A stretch of DNA of 64,000 nucleotides from Ampelocalamus luodianensis (GCA_036346255.1 CM070628.1:12601840-12665839), one strand, 5' to 3'; shown: positions 1-12,700, counted from the stretch's first letter. Made by a program: numbers and translations. Notes: generated from the sequence alone by a model not told the origin.

Positions 1-899
1 GAGGACTAAAAGAACTTGGCACCATTAGATCTTGTTCATTGATTTGTGTGAAATGAATGGATTGTTGACAAAAGGAGGCAAAAGATATTTTTAACTTTTA
101 TTGATGATGCAACACACTCTGCTATGTGTATTTGCTAAAAACTAAGGATGAAGCTTTAAACTACTTTAAGACTTATAAGGCCGAGGTTGAGAACCAACTA
201 GAGAAGAAAATAAAAGACTAAGGTCCGATCGTGGAGGAGAGTACATCTCTCATGAATTTTCTCAATTCTGCATTCGAGCATGGAATAGTCCATGAATTTA
301 CACCACCATATTCACCCCAATCAAATGGGGTAGCTGAGAGGAAAACCGCACACTAACGGACTTGGTTAATGCCATGTTAGAGAGAGTCTTTGGTATGCCT
401 AAGACATGGTGGGGAAGCTATATTGACAACTTTCGTCCTAAACAGAGTAATCACTAAAAAGAGTGATCTTACTCCATATGAGGGATGGAAGGGAGAAAAC
501 CCAATGTCAATTTTCTGCGAACTTGGGGTGTTTGGCCAAGGTCAATATACCATTGCGTAAAAGAGAAAGCTTGGACCTAAAACAATCGATTGTATTTTTC
601 TAGGATATGCTCATAATAGCACTACTATAGATTTTAGTAGTTAAATCGAGAAATTCTGAGATTATTGCTAACACAATAATGGAGTCTAGAGATGCTTCAT
701 TCTTTGAGGATTATTTTCCTATGAGAACAAAGCAGAAGTACTTCACAAACCGAGAATGTTCAAATTGAAAATATTGAAAGTGAGAATAATCAAACTTCAA
801 CCTCCCACCATCTACGAACCAATATGTGATATCCCTGAGGAGGATAACAATCTAGTCACAGAAGCTCTTCGTAGGAGCAAGAGACAAAGGGTTGAGAAA
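1..899 (+). mobile_element. Copia-I, left part: integrase region, interrupted by Gypsy-I
   Basis: Translation in changing frames gives a Ty1/copia integrase core: an IDDATHS-like segment near 100-120, SDRGGEY near 226-246, and a PYSPQSNGVAE-type block near 308-340, followed by the start of the integrase to RT linker. Several stops and frameshifts interrupt it, so it is a dead copy. The LTR, gag and protease parts lie to the left of the window. The polyprotein stops at base 899, where Gypsy-I is inserted, and resumes at 12945 with the copia RT. The five bases 895-899 (agaaa) recur at 12945-12949 as the target-site duplication, which proves the two parts were once contiguous. Confidence 0.88.
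895..899. repeat. Target-site duplication of Gypsy-I, left copy
   Basis: agaaa directly precedes the TGTAACATCCC start of the 5' LTR. The same five bases directly follow the 3' LTR at 12945-12949. A 5-bp duplication is standard for LTR retrotransposon integrases. Confidence 0.9.
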
Positions 900-3800
900 T
901 GTAACATCCCAATTTTCAGAGCTTAAAAATCTTTTAAATAGTTAATAGGGAAAAATTCACCATTTGAATTTTATTTGAATTTAATTTCAAAAGCTTAATA
1001 TTGGACTTTACAATCAAAAACATTTAATGTGAATAATCCCAACATGAACAATAGCCAAAACTATTTTATTTGGGTTCTATGTGCTCAGATATATTTTCTA
1101 GATTTTTCTAGAATTTTTCTGAGTTCATTTGCTATTTTCTATTGCTTGTTTGAATTTCTGGTATTTTCTAAAATAGAAAACCTATTTAAAATCTCAGATT
1201 TGTGCTTGGGCCGAAATCCAAACCTCCGGCCCATTCTCCCCGCCACACCCATTTCCGCATGCACCCGGCTCGCCAGCAGCCGCCGACCGACGACATGCGG
1301 GCCCCGCATGTCAGTCCCTCTCTCTCCCTTTCCTTCGAAGCGCCCGAGCATCCTCCACCGTCCGATCAAGGTTGAACGGCTAGATGTGCGCAAGGCAACC
1401 GGAGTTGTCCGAATGTCCTATTGATCGTGGCCGCTCGATCAAGATCCAACGGTCGATCTCGAGTACATTTGCGTACCGCGGTTTTGCGCTGACGCGACTC
1501 ACGCGGTGTGTCTCGACGTGTGGGTCCCCGCTTGCCACGTCGTCTTCGCTTCCGAATCCGTTAGGATACGATCTCGCCGCCGCCGCGTTTTTGGGCGTTC
1601 GTGCCTGGACTCTCCAGCCTCCGGGTATAAAAGGAGGTAGCCCTCGGTCCCATCTCATCTCAACCCTAGCCGCCCTCGCGGCTGAACCTAGCGCGCGGAG
1701 CTCGAAGATCGATCTGCGCGCCGCCAACTCCGACGAGTTCGTTCGTCGCCGCCGCTGCCGCCGAGTGTCGTGGTCTACACCGTCGGCATCGCACGGAGCT
1801 CCTCTACCTCTGGTGGCCTTCGTCTCGCCGGAGTGTCACCGAGCGCGCGTTGCCGTCAAACCGAAGGCCCTCCGCCGCTCTTGCTCGCCGCCGACCGCCA
1901 CCGCCCACCCCGAGCATCGGAGTTGCACCGATGAGGTTCGCAATAGCAAGAGCTACATGCCTGGTACCACTCACCGGCGGTGAATCGCCGCCGTTCGCCC
2001 GCCGTTGGTTCCCGAAAGCCGTTGTCGCCGCGATGCCCGACGTGGCAGCCCGTGTCGGCGCCCACTCACCGCTTGCTCGCGTGTCATCTGCGTGGCGCCG
2101 TGTCGCGATCCACGCACGCGCACGCCGGCGACCATCGGGTTCGAGCGAGGCTCGGTGGACCTAGTCCACCGTGAGTTTAGCCTCGACATGTGGGTCCCAC
2201 ATGTCGGAGATTTCTTTATTTATCTTTTCCGAAATTCCTTCACGACGCCAAGATTGCGCAATAATCCAATTTTTCAATAGAAAAGTAATTCGGAAATTCC
2301 AGAAAATCATAATTAGGGTTTCTTTTAGATTTCCAATCTTCCAAAGCTCATAACTTTTGCATCCTAACTCCGATTGAGCCCATTCAAATTTCTAATTTTG
2401 TCTAAATTCAAGATCTAGTTATCTGAGATTTTTATTTAATTTTTGGAGTTTGTTTTGCCTCTGTTATTTATTTATTTTGTTTGTTTGTGTCTCGTTTGCG
2501 AGTAGACGTCGATTCGTCGGGGAATTTTGTTGAAGAAGGAGCACCCCAAGACCAAGATCAGTACATAGACCTATTCCAAGGCAAGTCATACCTTTGATCA
2601 TCTTGAACCCAGTTTTCAAATTACTTTGTGTTAAATTATTGCATTATAGTTTAATTATTTATTTAAATGCTTTGGGCATAGCTATTATCCAAATTGTTAT
2701 CACACCTTGGCCTTGTATGTCATATATCCTTGTCACCCTAGATTGGTTATGAGTTGGTAATATTGTATCACCAACGTGGGTTGGTTAGATCGAGTATAAT
2801 TGCTTAGCCATGCTACGAATCATCATCTCATGTGAGTCGCAAATATTAAATATGACTAAGTGACTATGGAACTTTGTGTAACATCTTGTGTGCTATGTGT
2901 TATTACTTCGTGATGGCATGTGTTGCACTAAAATCAACTGGTGGTAAAGGATTTAGACCGAGGCAAGTGGTGGAGACGTGTGACATGGTGGACTATGTGA
3001 TGGGTTTGATAACTGTGTGGCTTAGTTAGAACATGGAAGTCTTGCCTTGGTCAATTGGGACTTAACTTTGTGCGCCATTGAAGCGAGCCTTCTTTGCATG
3101 CGACCACATGCTTGGTATGGGACGAGCCTAACTTAGTAAGTTATGGATTCTCGCATTGATGTTCGGTGGTAGGTTAGGCTATGTGATAGGGTGGAGGTGT
3201 GACTACTTGGTGGTTGCATCACGGGAGGATTCGTCGCCCCCGCCCAACGGTGTGTGTTATGCATGGGCTATGTGATATGTATAACGGTTTGTAAGCACAC
3301 CGGGAACGCGTCAATGTTGGAGATGAAGTTTCGAACTGTTTTGTTATGATTGGTGCTAGCTACACCTTTGGTTATATCGTGTGGGTAAAGTGTACAACCT
3401 CTGCAGAGTGTTAAATAAACTATTCGAATAGGCGCGTCATGATCATGGACATGCTCGGTGCTTTCACATGAGGGTAGTTTTCATAAAATGTGGGAATGGG
3501 AGCTGTGTGATCTCAATCATATGGCTATGTGAAATAATCTGTTTAGCTGTGTGTCTTTGTGGAAACAACTGTTAAATTAATATTGTCTATTTGTTTGAAT
3601 TATGCTTTCAATCTATTATTCGTATTCAATTGCAAATGTTGCTTTTATGCAAAAGAACCACAGAAGCCTTTTCTTTGGAATAAGCCTGCATCTATACATT
3701 GCATTCTGTGGTATGATTTGCGAGTACGGTTGTGTACTCACGCTTGTTGTAAAACTTGCGCCCAAACCTACAGAAGTGGAGGAGTCTACGCCTGCTTTCG

Positions 3801-4105
3801 AGGAGGAGTTCGTTGAAGGCTGATCGTTCGTTAAGGTCTGGATCCCAGTTGGTTGCCTGTGGTGAATTGGTGGGATCTACGCCGAGTTTTCCGTTCGCCG
3901 CCGCTTTATTTCTGTTAGCCTGCGTGGCTTAATAAGTGTAAACTCGACCATAAGGTCAAAACCATTATTTGTTATTCAAACTAATCGCTTACTTTATTTA
4001 TCGTTTGTGTGGATCGATATTTACCGTGTTAGCCTGTGTGTACTAGCGTGATCCTCGACTAGTGCAAAGATACGGAGGGTTCCAATCGTGATGCAGGTCC
4101 CGACA
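900..4105 (+). repeat. 5' LTR of Gypsy-I (about 3206 bp)
   Basis: Matches 9800-12944 along its whole length. It begins TGTAACATCCC and ends CCCGACA. A TATA box (TATAAAA at 1626-1632) in a GC-rich stretch marks the likely U3/R boundary, so most of the LTR is R plus U5. The AT-rich parts of the two LTRs are almost identical. Most differences fall on CTG or CAG triplets (see findings). Short ORFs in the GC-rich part (about 1029-2353) are not considered genes. Confidence 0.92.
1626..1632 (+). promoter_or_regulatory. TATA box of the Gypsy-I 5' LTR
   Basis: TATAAAA lies in the context ccgggTATAAAAggagg, followed by CT-rich sequence. The corresponding site in the 3' LTR is TATAAA at 10498-10503. 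Position and conservation in both LTRs support a Pol II core promoter; transcription would start about 25-30 bp downstream. Confidence 0.65.
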
Positions 4106-4109
4106 GAGG

Positions 4110-4121
4110 TGGTATCGAGCC
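4110..4121 (+). other. Primer-binding site of Gypsy-I (initiator Met tRNA type), one base short
   Basis: TGGTATCGAGCC lies five bases after the LTR end. The usual plant LTR-element site is TGGTATCAGAGCC, complementary to the 3' end of initiator Met tRNA. The A of the CAG triplet is missing. The identical loss occurs in Gypsy-II at 50077-50088, whereas Copia-III keeps the full site. Confidence 0.8.
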
Positions 4122-4556
4122 ATATCATTTGAGGTCTTGACCTTAGTTAGATTGGCCGCCCTTAGAGTGTCCAAACTATTTTCTAAAAGGAAAAATTAAC
4201 TTGCAAAGTTAATTGATTGCTTAACTCTTCTCATATCTCTCTCGCCTCAACTTTTGCTATGATCTCTTCTCTCCCCGCCGCTTTAAAGTTGCTTTACCTG
4301 CTAAATCTGCCTTGACAGATGCCTCGCCTTCAGAGCTATGGTGAGCGACTGGAGGGTATCTTGCCGAGCTTTGGAAGTTGCTCGTGTTCTTGGAGGTTTT
4401 GATCGTCCAGACGTCGGCAACAATCGACGGTGAATGGTCGAACCCGGAGTGATTTGTCGCCCGACGATCTACGCCAGAGGAACGACAAAGCGAGCCAACC
4501 TTCGCACGCCTCGCTGAGGAAGATCACTTGGCCGAAGGTATCCAGAGTCGCCGCGC

Positions 4557-5060
4557 TTGGCCATGCTACGATCCGCAACATCTACGCACGGAGCTTCAAG
4601 ACACCGTCTTCCGTTACCACCCGTAGCCGCAGTAGTGGACTTGCCAGCACGCTACCCGTCCACAGAAGGAGAGAGCAACGCCACAGTCGTGCACCTCGCC
4701 CAGTTCGTGGCCGCCCAGGAGGAAGCTTTGGAGAGGACTATCACTGAGTTGGATCATGTCTATGAAGCCTTGCAGAGAGCTGAAGAGAAGGTCGCCACTC
4801 TGCAGGAGATCCTCTACGACCAAGTTCCCGAAGAAGAGGAAGACCCCGAGGATGATCCTGAAGAAGATCCGGAGGAAGGTCCAGTGGATCCAGAGGATGA
4901 CGCAGAGCCAGCGGAGCCAGAGGAGCCAGTTGCACCGGGAACGCCTGTTCCTGCTGCACTAGTTCCAGGGCATCAGGATCAGTTTGCCAAGATGCCGGCT
5001 CACTTCCGAGTCTACAGCCGTCAGGAGCGTCGCCGCGGTTGTGGAGGCTTTCTCGAGTAG
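4557..5060 (+). CDS. ORF0-like acidic ORF upstream of gag in Gypsy-I (167 codons)
   Basis: The open frame encodes a predicted coiled-coil segment (about residues 47-90, rich in Glu/Gln/Leu with A-x-L heptads). A very acidic stretch follows (about residues 92-125, alternating E, D and P) and then a Pro/Ala-rich tail. It is separated from the gag homology by about 300-600 bp containing stops. I recall extra ORFs upstream of gag in some rice long-LTR gypsy elements, but cannot verify that here. Its true start is unclear: a candidate ATG at 4319 is in a frame that closes within about 90 bp, so this ORF may be a 5'-truncated version of a longer original. Function unknown. Confidence 0.5.
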   Translation: MAMLRSATSTHGASRHRLPLPPVAAVVDLPARYPSTEGESNATVVHLAQFVAAQEEALERTITELDHVYEALQRAEEKVATLQEILYDQVPEEEEDPEDDPEEDPEEGPVDPEDDAEPAEPEEPVAPGTPVPAALVPGHQDQFAKMPAHFRVYSRQERRRGCGGFLE

Positions 5061-5335
5061 TTGGTCTTAGTTTCAGTTTTCAGGCTTAGCCAGTTTCAGT
5101 TTAGTGAGTCGCCCTTTAGGCGGTAGTTTTGTGTGCTTAGGTCGTTGTTTCTTTTTGTGTGCAAGTATGAGCTGCAAAGGCCCTTAGGCATTTGTTGCAG
5201 TCATGCTAAGACCCTATTAATCAAGGTATTTCATTTGAGTTTCTTGATCTGTGTTTTGTTGGGTTTAACCTACCCTCGCTAGTTCTTAACTCATCTCGTG
5301 CTTGCTACCTTATCTAACCTATGGAGCTTCACAGA

Positions 5336-6540
5336 TGGTTCAAACTCGTCGAGGCCTTTGCAAGTGGTTCCTGTACTCAAAGACCGTGAGGCAATGAGCA
5401 ACCAGTGCGAGAGCGCCCGCCATAAGCACCCCAATTGACTTGCAAAACTTTGGAGCTTTCATGGCGGCCATGACTCACCGATGAATACTATGATGACTCG
5501 ATGCAAGCCATGCACAACCGTAACAATAACAATAACAATCACCAAAGATGGAGCCCCACCGCTCATGGTCACCATGGACCATCCAAACTTGCGAGAATTC
5601 ATGAGGACTCGCCCACCCACATTTTCCGACACGCTCTCGGTGGAAGCGGATGATTGGCTCGGTGGTTGTTGAAAGAAAGCTCACCGATCACCAAAGGTCT
5701 GACCGCGTGAAAAGGTTACGTATGCCACTCACCGATGGAAGGCACACCGCCGAATGGTGGAGAACTTCTGCGTCGCCCATGAGACGCCACAGGATATCAC
5801 CCGAGGAATTTTACTCGCGGCATTCCGCCAAAGATCACGTGCGAGAAGGCATTATTGATCTGAAAAAGGATGAGTTCCACGCTCTCAAGCAAGGAGCTAT
5901 GTCAGTGTCTGACTACCTCAACAAGTTCTCGCAACTTGCTCGCTATGCTACAGAAGATGTAGCCACAGATAAGGCTCGCCAGAGTCGCTTCTTGAAGGGA
6001 CTGAACACTGGACTGCAAGTCAGTCTAATTGCCCATACTTTCCCTGATTTCGAGGAGCTGGTCAACAAAGCCTTTGTTCTAGAGGACAAACGCAAGGAAC
6101 TGGAGGATAATCAGAACGCCGGATGGCTCGGCAAGGGAACCATCAATCACAAGAGAGCAAGAATAGTGCCGCACGGTTCAACAGTTTCCACCAAACTTCG
6201 CTCGTTGAGCACCCGCACCAACTCAACACCCGCCCACCGCGGAACTTCCGCAACCCCGCACTGTCAACCCCAATCCAGAAGCAACCAGCAGCGCGCATCA
6301 AAGGTCCATTACGCTTTGTCGCCACCGGGACATTTTGCCAACCGGTGTCCGCAAGGGGAACAATCACTCGATGACGCTTCAACCTTGGAGCTACGCCATC
6401 CAAGACACCAGCGCGTGCATCAATCAGGAGCGTCAAGTCAGCTTGCGGTCAGTGGAGGAGCACCACGATCGGTGATCGAGGTCGTGTCAACCACGCCACC
6501 CGGAAGGAGCCCAGAATCACGGGACGTCAGTCGGTAAGTT
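5336..6540 (+). pseudogene. Gypsy-I gag (broken)
   Basis: The retrotransposon gag core is readable at about 5790-6120. It has the typical FYxR...EFxxLKQG...SVxDYxxxFxxLxRYAxxD...RFLxGL...L order, followed by a basic Gln-rich linker. A CCHC zinc knuckle survives only as its second half (GHFANRC at about 6328-6350); the first cysteines are lost to a frameshift. ORF 5650-6537 covers most of it, but the N-terminal part (from about 5336) is in other frames. In the live element it would form the capsid; this copy could not. Confidence 0.82.
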
Positions 6541-6830
6541 TCTAGTTAACTTCGCATGCACATCGGTTTTGTTTGATTCTCGAGCTTGCGATTCGCTTGT
6601 TTGGAATGTTTGCAACCAAGAATAAATTGGAAGTTATGCAACTTAAGCATACTCGTTAGTCCGATCGCTGGAGCAGAGCTAAGTACTAGAGTGGGATGTT
6701 TAGAGCTAAGTTACTCATAGTGGAGTTGAGTTTCTAGCCAACCTAATAGTCCTAGATACCCAAACCTAGACGTCATTCTTGGCATGGATTGGTTATCCAA
6801 GCACAAAGCAGTGCTAGATTGTGGCCGAAG
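6541..6830 (+). pseudogene. Gypsy-I aspartic protease remnant
   Basis: The active-site region reads D-S-R at 6575-6583, where D-S/T-G is expected. The downstream DVILGMDWL motif, diagnostic of plant gypsy proteases, is intact at about 6769-6795. The Gly to Arg change arises at a site where CTGG would be expected and CTCG is present. Frames shift between the two motifs. Confidence 0.72.
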
Positions 6831-7860
6831 AGCGTAATATGAGAGGACGCCAAAGGAAACAAGGTAGAGTTTCTAGCCACCTCGATTCGTGATGGACATT
6901 TGCTAGTAAATGCGATCGAAGACCTCGCCTTAGAAGAAGTACCGGTGGTCGGTGAATATCCGGATGTATTTCGGAAGAATTACCGTGAATGCCACCGGAT
7001 CGTGACATTGAGTTTGTCATCGACCTAGTGCCGTGGACAGCACCAATTTCAAAGAGACCTTATCGGATGCCGGTAGATGAATTGGTAGAGATGAAGAAGC
7101 GGATAGAAGAACTTCTTGAGAAAGGTTTCGTGAGACCTAGTTCGCCGCCATGGGGAGCGCCGGTGTTGTTTGTCAAGAAGAAAGATGGAAGTATGAGGAT
7201 GTGTATTGACTATCGTTCTCTCAACGGTTACCATCAAGAACAAGTACCCACTACCCGGATTGATGATCATTTGATCGGATGAAAGGAGCCGGATTATTCT
7301 CGAAGATCGATCTGCGATCAAAGTTACCACCACTAAAAATTTGTCCTAAGGATATACCAAGAAGACAGCTTTCTCAACGCTGATACGACATTATGAGTTC
7401 TTAGTCATGTCCTTTGGTCCGACTAATGCCCCGCTATTTCATGAACATGATGAATAAAGTATTCATGGAATATTTGGACAAGTTCGTAGTTGTGTTCATT
7501 GATGATATTCTAGTGTACTCCAAGTCGGAGGAAGAACACGCCGAACATTTAAGAACAATATTGGAGAAACTCAGAGAGCATCAATTGTATGCCAAGTTCA
7601 GTAAGTGTGATTTTTGGAAGAAGGAAGTAGATTTCCTTGGTCATGTTATGACAGAAGAAGGAGTAGCAGTTGACCCCGGTAAAGTCAAAGCAGTGTTACA
7701 TTGGGAGCAACCCGAGCGTAACTCAGAATCGCGATTTAGCTTGGGAATGGCGAGTTATTACCGCGTTTCATCGAAGGATTCTCATCAATTGCTAAGCCCC
7801 TACGCAATTGTTGAAGAAGGAAAAAGTTCACTTGGACTCACTGAGGAAAGTTTTCAAGAG
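6830..7860 (+). pseudogene. Gypsy-I reverse transcriptase (broken)
   Basis: The RT N-terminal block is open at 6989-7280, from VIDLVPWTAPI through the KRIEELLEKGFVRPS and KKKDGSMRMCIDYR motifs. The catalytic F-I-D-D is at 7495-7506, followed by the LGHVM motif. A frameshifted gap between about 7280 and 7410 removes the KIDLRSGYHQ segment from frame. It would copy element RNA into cDNA if intact; it is not intact as printed. Confidence 0.88.
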
Positions 7861-8260
7861 TTGAAGAAACGTTTGACTTCATCAAGATCGATTTTGCGGA
7901 TATTCGAAAGGATTTCGATATCTATTGTGATGCTTCACACAAGGATTAGGATGCGTCCCGATGCAAGAAGGAAGAGGCGCCGCTATGCATCAAGGCAATT
8001 AAGACCTCACGAGGAGAATTACCCTACTCATGATCCGGAATTAGTCTCAGTAGTGCATGCTTTAAAGATTTGGCGCCATTACCTCATCGGTGAATCTGTG
8101 AAGTCTACACGATCATAAGAGTCTCAAGTACATCTTTACCCAAATGATCTCGAATATGAGACAGAGAAGATGGTTGGAATTGATTAAGGATTATAATCTT
8201 GGAATCCACTACCATCCGGAAAAGCCAACGAGTTGCAGATGCTCTAAGTCGTAAGAGTTA
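7860..8260 (+). pseudogene. Gypsy-I RNase H remnant
   Basis: Gypsy-type RNase H motifs can be followed in shifting frames: IYCDAS-like sequence near 7920 (frameshifted), RPHEENYPTHDPELVSVVHALKIW at about 8005-8080, and an HKSLKYIFTQ-type block near 8113-8145. Several indels interrupt the domain. Confidence 0.78.
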
Positions 8261-8529
8261 CCGCAATGATTTGGAAGTAAAGGAAGTTGCGAGAACTTTA
8301 TGAAGAATTTGAAGCTAAAGCTAGAAGTTGTGTCCAGGGATTTGTAGCCGTTTGAGGTACAGTCTACCACGGAGAAGCGATTCGTGAAGCACAACCAAAG
8401 GACCCCGTGTTGTCGATATCAAGCTCAAAATGGCAGAAGGAAAATTCAAAGATTTCACCAAGGATGATCAAGACATACTGGATTAATGGTCGATTCATGT
8501 ACCGGATGTCGATGGTCCGAGACAGTTAA

Positions 8530-9250
8530 TCTTAAAGGAAGCCCATGACTCAAAGTATTCAATTCACCTCGAAGTACCAAAATGTACCAGATGTTAAGAC
8601 TAAATTTTGGTGGCCAAATTTGAAGCGAGAAGTCGCAGAGTTCGTTGCCTTGCGCGACACCGCCGTAAAGTGAAGGCACACGAGAGACCAAAGAGTTTGT
8701 GCAACCGTCAAGATTCCGAGAATGGAAGGGAGGAAATCGGGATGGATTTTATCACCGTTTACCCAAGACCCAATCGGGTTACGATTCGATCTAGGTAATA
8801 GTCGATCGTCTCAACCAAGGTCGCCATTTCTCGCGATCAAAACCACATACTCCGGAGATCGCCTTGGAGTTGTACATGGCCGTAATTGTCGGTTTGCGGC
8901 AGCCCAAGAAGATAGTGTCCGATCGAGGATCTCGGTTCACCTCGTTTTTGGCAAAGCTTGCATGAAGCATTGGGTACCCATCCGAATTTCAGATCGCATA
9001 CCATCCACAGATCGATGGGCGGATCAAAGAGTCAATCGATATTGAGGATATGCCGAGAGCTTGTGCTCTAGCAAATGCTACCGCTGGGATAAAAGTTTAC
9101 CGATGCGAATTTTCGTACAACAATAGTTATCAAGCTAGTCTGCAAATGTCACCATTTGAAGCTTTGTACGGCCGCGCCTGCAGAACCCCGTTGAATTGGT
9201 CGTAAACAATTTAACGATCGGGCCGTCCGGACATTATTCAGAGGCGAGAA
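8530..9250 (+). pseudogene. Gypsy-I integrase (broken)
   Basis: A degenerate HHCC zinc-finger region lies at about 8530-8690. A core with a MDFIT-type block at about 8742 follows, then a SDRGSRFTS-type block near 8918-8945, and an A-Y-H-P-Q-x-DG block near 8995-9015. Each lies in a different frame because of short indels. The order after RNase H is that of Ty3/gypsy pol. Confidence 0.78.
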
Positions 9251-9299
9251 GAGCAAGTGGCCATGATAAGAGAAAGATTGAAGATAGCTCACCGGTGCG

Positions 9300-9735
9300 T
9301 AAGAGCTATGCGCGATAATCGTCGCCAAGATCTCGATTTGAACCCGAGGATTTCGTTTATCTTCGAGTGACTCCGCTCAGAGGTGTCAAAAGGTTTCATG
9401 CCAAAGGGAAGCTTGCCCCTAGGTATGTTGGTCCATTCAAGATTTGAACGCCGTGAGAAGTTGTTATGGGCTTGAGCTACCGCGATGCGTTAGCGAGTGC
9501 ATGATGTCTTTCATGTCTCGCATTGAAGAAGTGTCTTCGTGTGCGGTAAGAGCAAGCCCCGCTTGAATCAATTGATCAAGGAGGATCTTACCTACAAGGA
9601 GCGGCACAATCAGATTTTGGATGTCGCAGAGCGCCTCACCAGAAGCAAGACTGTTCGTTTTTTGCAAGGTCCGGTGGAGCAACCACTCAGAAGGAGAAGC
9701 AACGTGGGAACGTGAAGAAGAGCTGAAAGCCGAGT
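9300..9735 (+). pseudogene. Gypsy-I integrase C-terminus with chromodomain remnant
   Basis: The GPF/Y-type segment (RYVGPF at about 9421-9440) is recognisable. The terminal segment at about 9650-9730 matches the chromodomain of Gypsy-II (54710-54814) in the same place, although here it is frameshifted. Chromodomains at the integrase C-terminus define chromoviruses and are thought to steer insertion to modified chromatin (family knowledge). Confidence 0.7.
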
Positions 9736-9785
9736 TCCCTAGCCTTTTCTCTAGCTAGCCTGAATCTCGGGGTCGAGATTCCTTT

Positions 9786-9797
9786 AAGGGGGGGAGG
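9786..9797 (+). other. Polypurine tract of Gypsy-I
   Basis: aagggggggagg lies two bases before the TGTAACATCCC start of the 3' LTR at 9800, the position required for plus-strand priming. Confidence 0.85.
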
Positions 9798-9799
9798 TT

Positions 9800-12700
9800 T
9801 GTAACATCCCAATTTTCAGAGCTTAAAAATCTTTTAAATAGTTAGTAGGAAAATTCACCATTTGAATTTTATTTGAATTTAATTTCAAAAGCTTAATATT
9901 GGACTTTACAATCAAAAACATTTAATGTGAATAATCCCAACATGAACAATAGCCAAAACTATTTTATTTGGGTTCTATGTGCTCGATATATTTTCTAGAT
10001 TTTTCTAGAATTTTTCCAGTTCATTTGCTATTTTCTATTGCTTGTTTGAATTTCGTATTTTCTAAAATAGAAAACCTATTTAAAATCTCAGATTTGTGCT
10101 TGGGCGAAATCCAAACCTCCGCCCATTCTCCCCGCCGCCAGCTCAGCCGCTGTGCAAGGCTGCTCGACGACATGCGGGCCCCGCATGTCGATCCCTCTCT
10201 CTCCTTTCCTTCGGCGCCGAGCATCCTCCACCGTCCGATCAAGGTTGAACGGCTAGATGTGCGCAAGGCAACCGAGTTGTCCAGAATGTCCTATTGATCG
10301 TGGGCCGCTCGATCAAGATCCAACGGGCCGATCTCGATGTTTGCGGCGCGCCGCCAAGACGCGGACTCACGCGAGCTGTGTCTCGACGTGTGGGTCCCGG
10401 CTTGCCACGCCGTCTCGCTCCGAATCCGTTAGGGATACGATCTCCGCCGCCGCCGCTTTTTGGGCGTTCGTGCTCGGACTCTCCTGCAGCCTCCGGGTAT
10501 AAAGGAGGTAGCCCTCGGTCCCCGCATCTCAACCCTAGCCGCCGCTCGCGCTGAACAACCTAGCCGCCGCGGAGCTCAAGATCGACCGCGCGCCGCCAAC
10601 TCCGACGCAGTTCGTTCGCCACCGTCGCTGCCGAGTGTCGTGGTCTACACCGCGGCGACGCACGGAGCTCCTCTACCTCCCTGGTGGCCTTCGCTCGCGG
10701 AGTGTCACCGAGCCGTGCCGCCAAACCCGGCCCTCCGCCGCTCTTTGCTCGCCGCCGACCGCCACCGCCCACCCCGAGCATCCGGAGTTGCACGATGAGG
10801 TTCGCATAGCAAGAGCTACATTTGGTACCACTCACCGCGGTGAATCGCCGCTTCGCCGTCGCCGTTGGTTCCCGAGCCGTTGTCGCCGTCGCCCGGCGTG
10901 GCAGCCGTCGGCCGCCCACCTCGGCCGCTTGCTGCGTGTCATCTGCGTGGCGCCGTGTCAAGATCCACACGCACGCACACGCCGGCACCATCGGTTCGAG
11001 TTAGAGGCTCGTGGACCTAGTCCACCGTGAGTTTAGCCTCGACATGTGGGTCCCACATGTCGAGATTTCTTTATTTATCTTTTCCGAAATTCCTTCACGA
11101 CGCCAAGATTGCGCAATAATCCAATTTTCAATAGAAAAGTAATTGGAAATTCCAAAATCATAATTAGGTTTCTTTTAGATTTCCAATCTTCCAAAGCTCA
11201 TAACTTTTGCATCCTAACTCGATTGAGCCCATTCAAATTTCTAATTTTGTCTAAATTCAAGATCTAGTTATCTGAGATTTTTATTTAATTTTTGGAGTTT
11301 GTTTTGCCTCTGTTATTTATTTATTTTGTTTGTTTGTGTCTCGTTTGCGAGTAGACGTCGATTCGTCGGGGAATTTTGTTGAAGAAGGAGCACCCCAAGA
11401 CCAAGATCAGTACATAGACCTATTCCAAGGCAAGTCATACATTTGATCATCTTGAACCCAGTTTTCAAATTACTTTGTGTTAAATTATTGCATTATAGTT
11501 TAATTATTTATTTAAATGCTTTGGGCATAGCTATTATCCAAATTGTTATCACACCTTGGCCTTGTATGTCATATATCCTTGTCACCCTAGATTGGTTATG
11601 AGTTGGTAATATTGTATCACCAACGTGGGTTGGTTAGATGCGAGTATAATTGCTTAGCCATGCTACGAATCATCATCTCATGTGAGTCGCAAATATTAAA
11701 TATGACTAAGTGACTATGGAACTTTGTGTAACACTGTGTGCTATGTGTTATTACTTCGTGATGGCATGTGTTGCACTAAAATCAACTGGGTGGTAAAGGA
11801 TTTAGACTGAGGCAAGTGGTGGAGACTGTGTGACATGGTGGACTATGTGATGGGTTTGATAATCTGTGTGGCTTAGTTAGAACATGGAAGTCTTGCCTTG
11901 GTCAATTAAGGACTTAACTTTGTGCGCCATTGAACTGAGCCTTACTGTACGACCACATGCTTGGTATGGGACGAGCCTAACTTAGTAAGTTATGGATTCT
12001 CGCATTGATGTTCGGTGGTAGGTTAGGCTATGTGATAGGGTGGAGGTGTGACTACTTGGTGGTTGCATCACGGAGGATTAAGTCGTCCCCGCCCAACGGT
12101 GTGTGTTATGCATGGGCTATGTGATATGTATAACGGTTTGTAAGCACACCGGGAACGTCAATGTTGGAGATGAAGTTTCGAACTGCTTTGTTATGATTGG
12201 TGCTAGCTACACCGTTATATCGTGTGGGTAAAGTGTACAACCTCTGCAGAGTGTTAAATAAACTATTCGAATAGCCGCGTCATGGTCATGGACATGCTTC
12301 GGTGCTTTCACATGAGGGTAGTTTTCATAAAATGTGGGAATGGGAGTGTGTGATCTCAATCATATGGCTATGTGAAATAATCTGCTTAGTTGTGTGTCTT
12401 TGTGGAAACAATCATAAATTAATATTGTCTATTTGTTTGAATTATGCTTTCAATCTATTATTCGTATTCAATTGCAAATGTTGCTTTTATGCAAAAGAAC
12501 CACGAAGCCTTTTCTTTGGAATAAGCTCGCATCTATACATTGCATTCTGTGGTATGATTTGCGAGTACGGTTGTGTACTCACGCTTGTTGTAAAACTTGC
12601 GCCCAAACCTCTGTAGTGGAGGAGTCACGCCGCTTTTGAGGAGGAGTTCGTTGAAGGCCGATCGTTCGTTAAGGTCCGGATCCCGATTGGTTGCCGTGGT

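Noticed and set aside
1029..2353. Several ORFs of 60-199 codons on both strands in the GC-rich part of the Gypsy-I 5' LTR, and the matching set near 9968-11267
   Set aside because: They lie inside an LTR, are not conserved between the two LTR copies because of indels, and show no domain.
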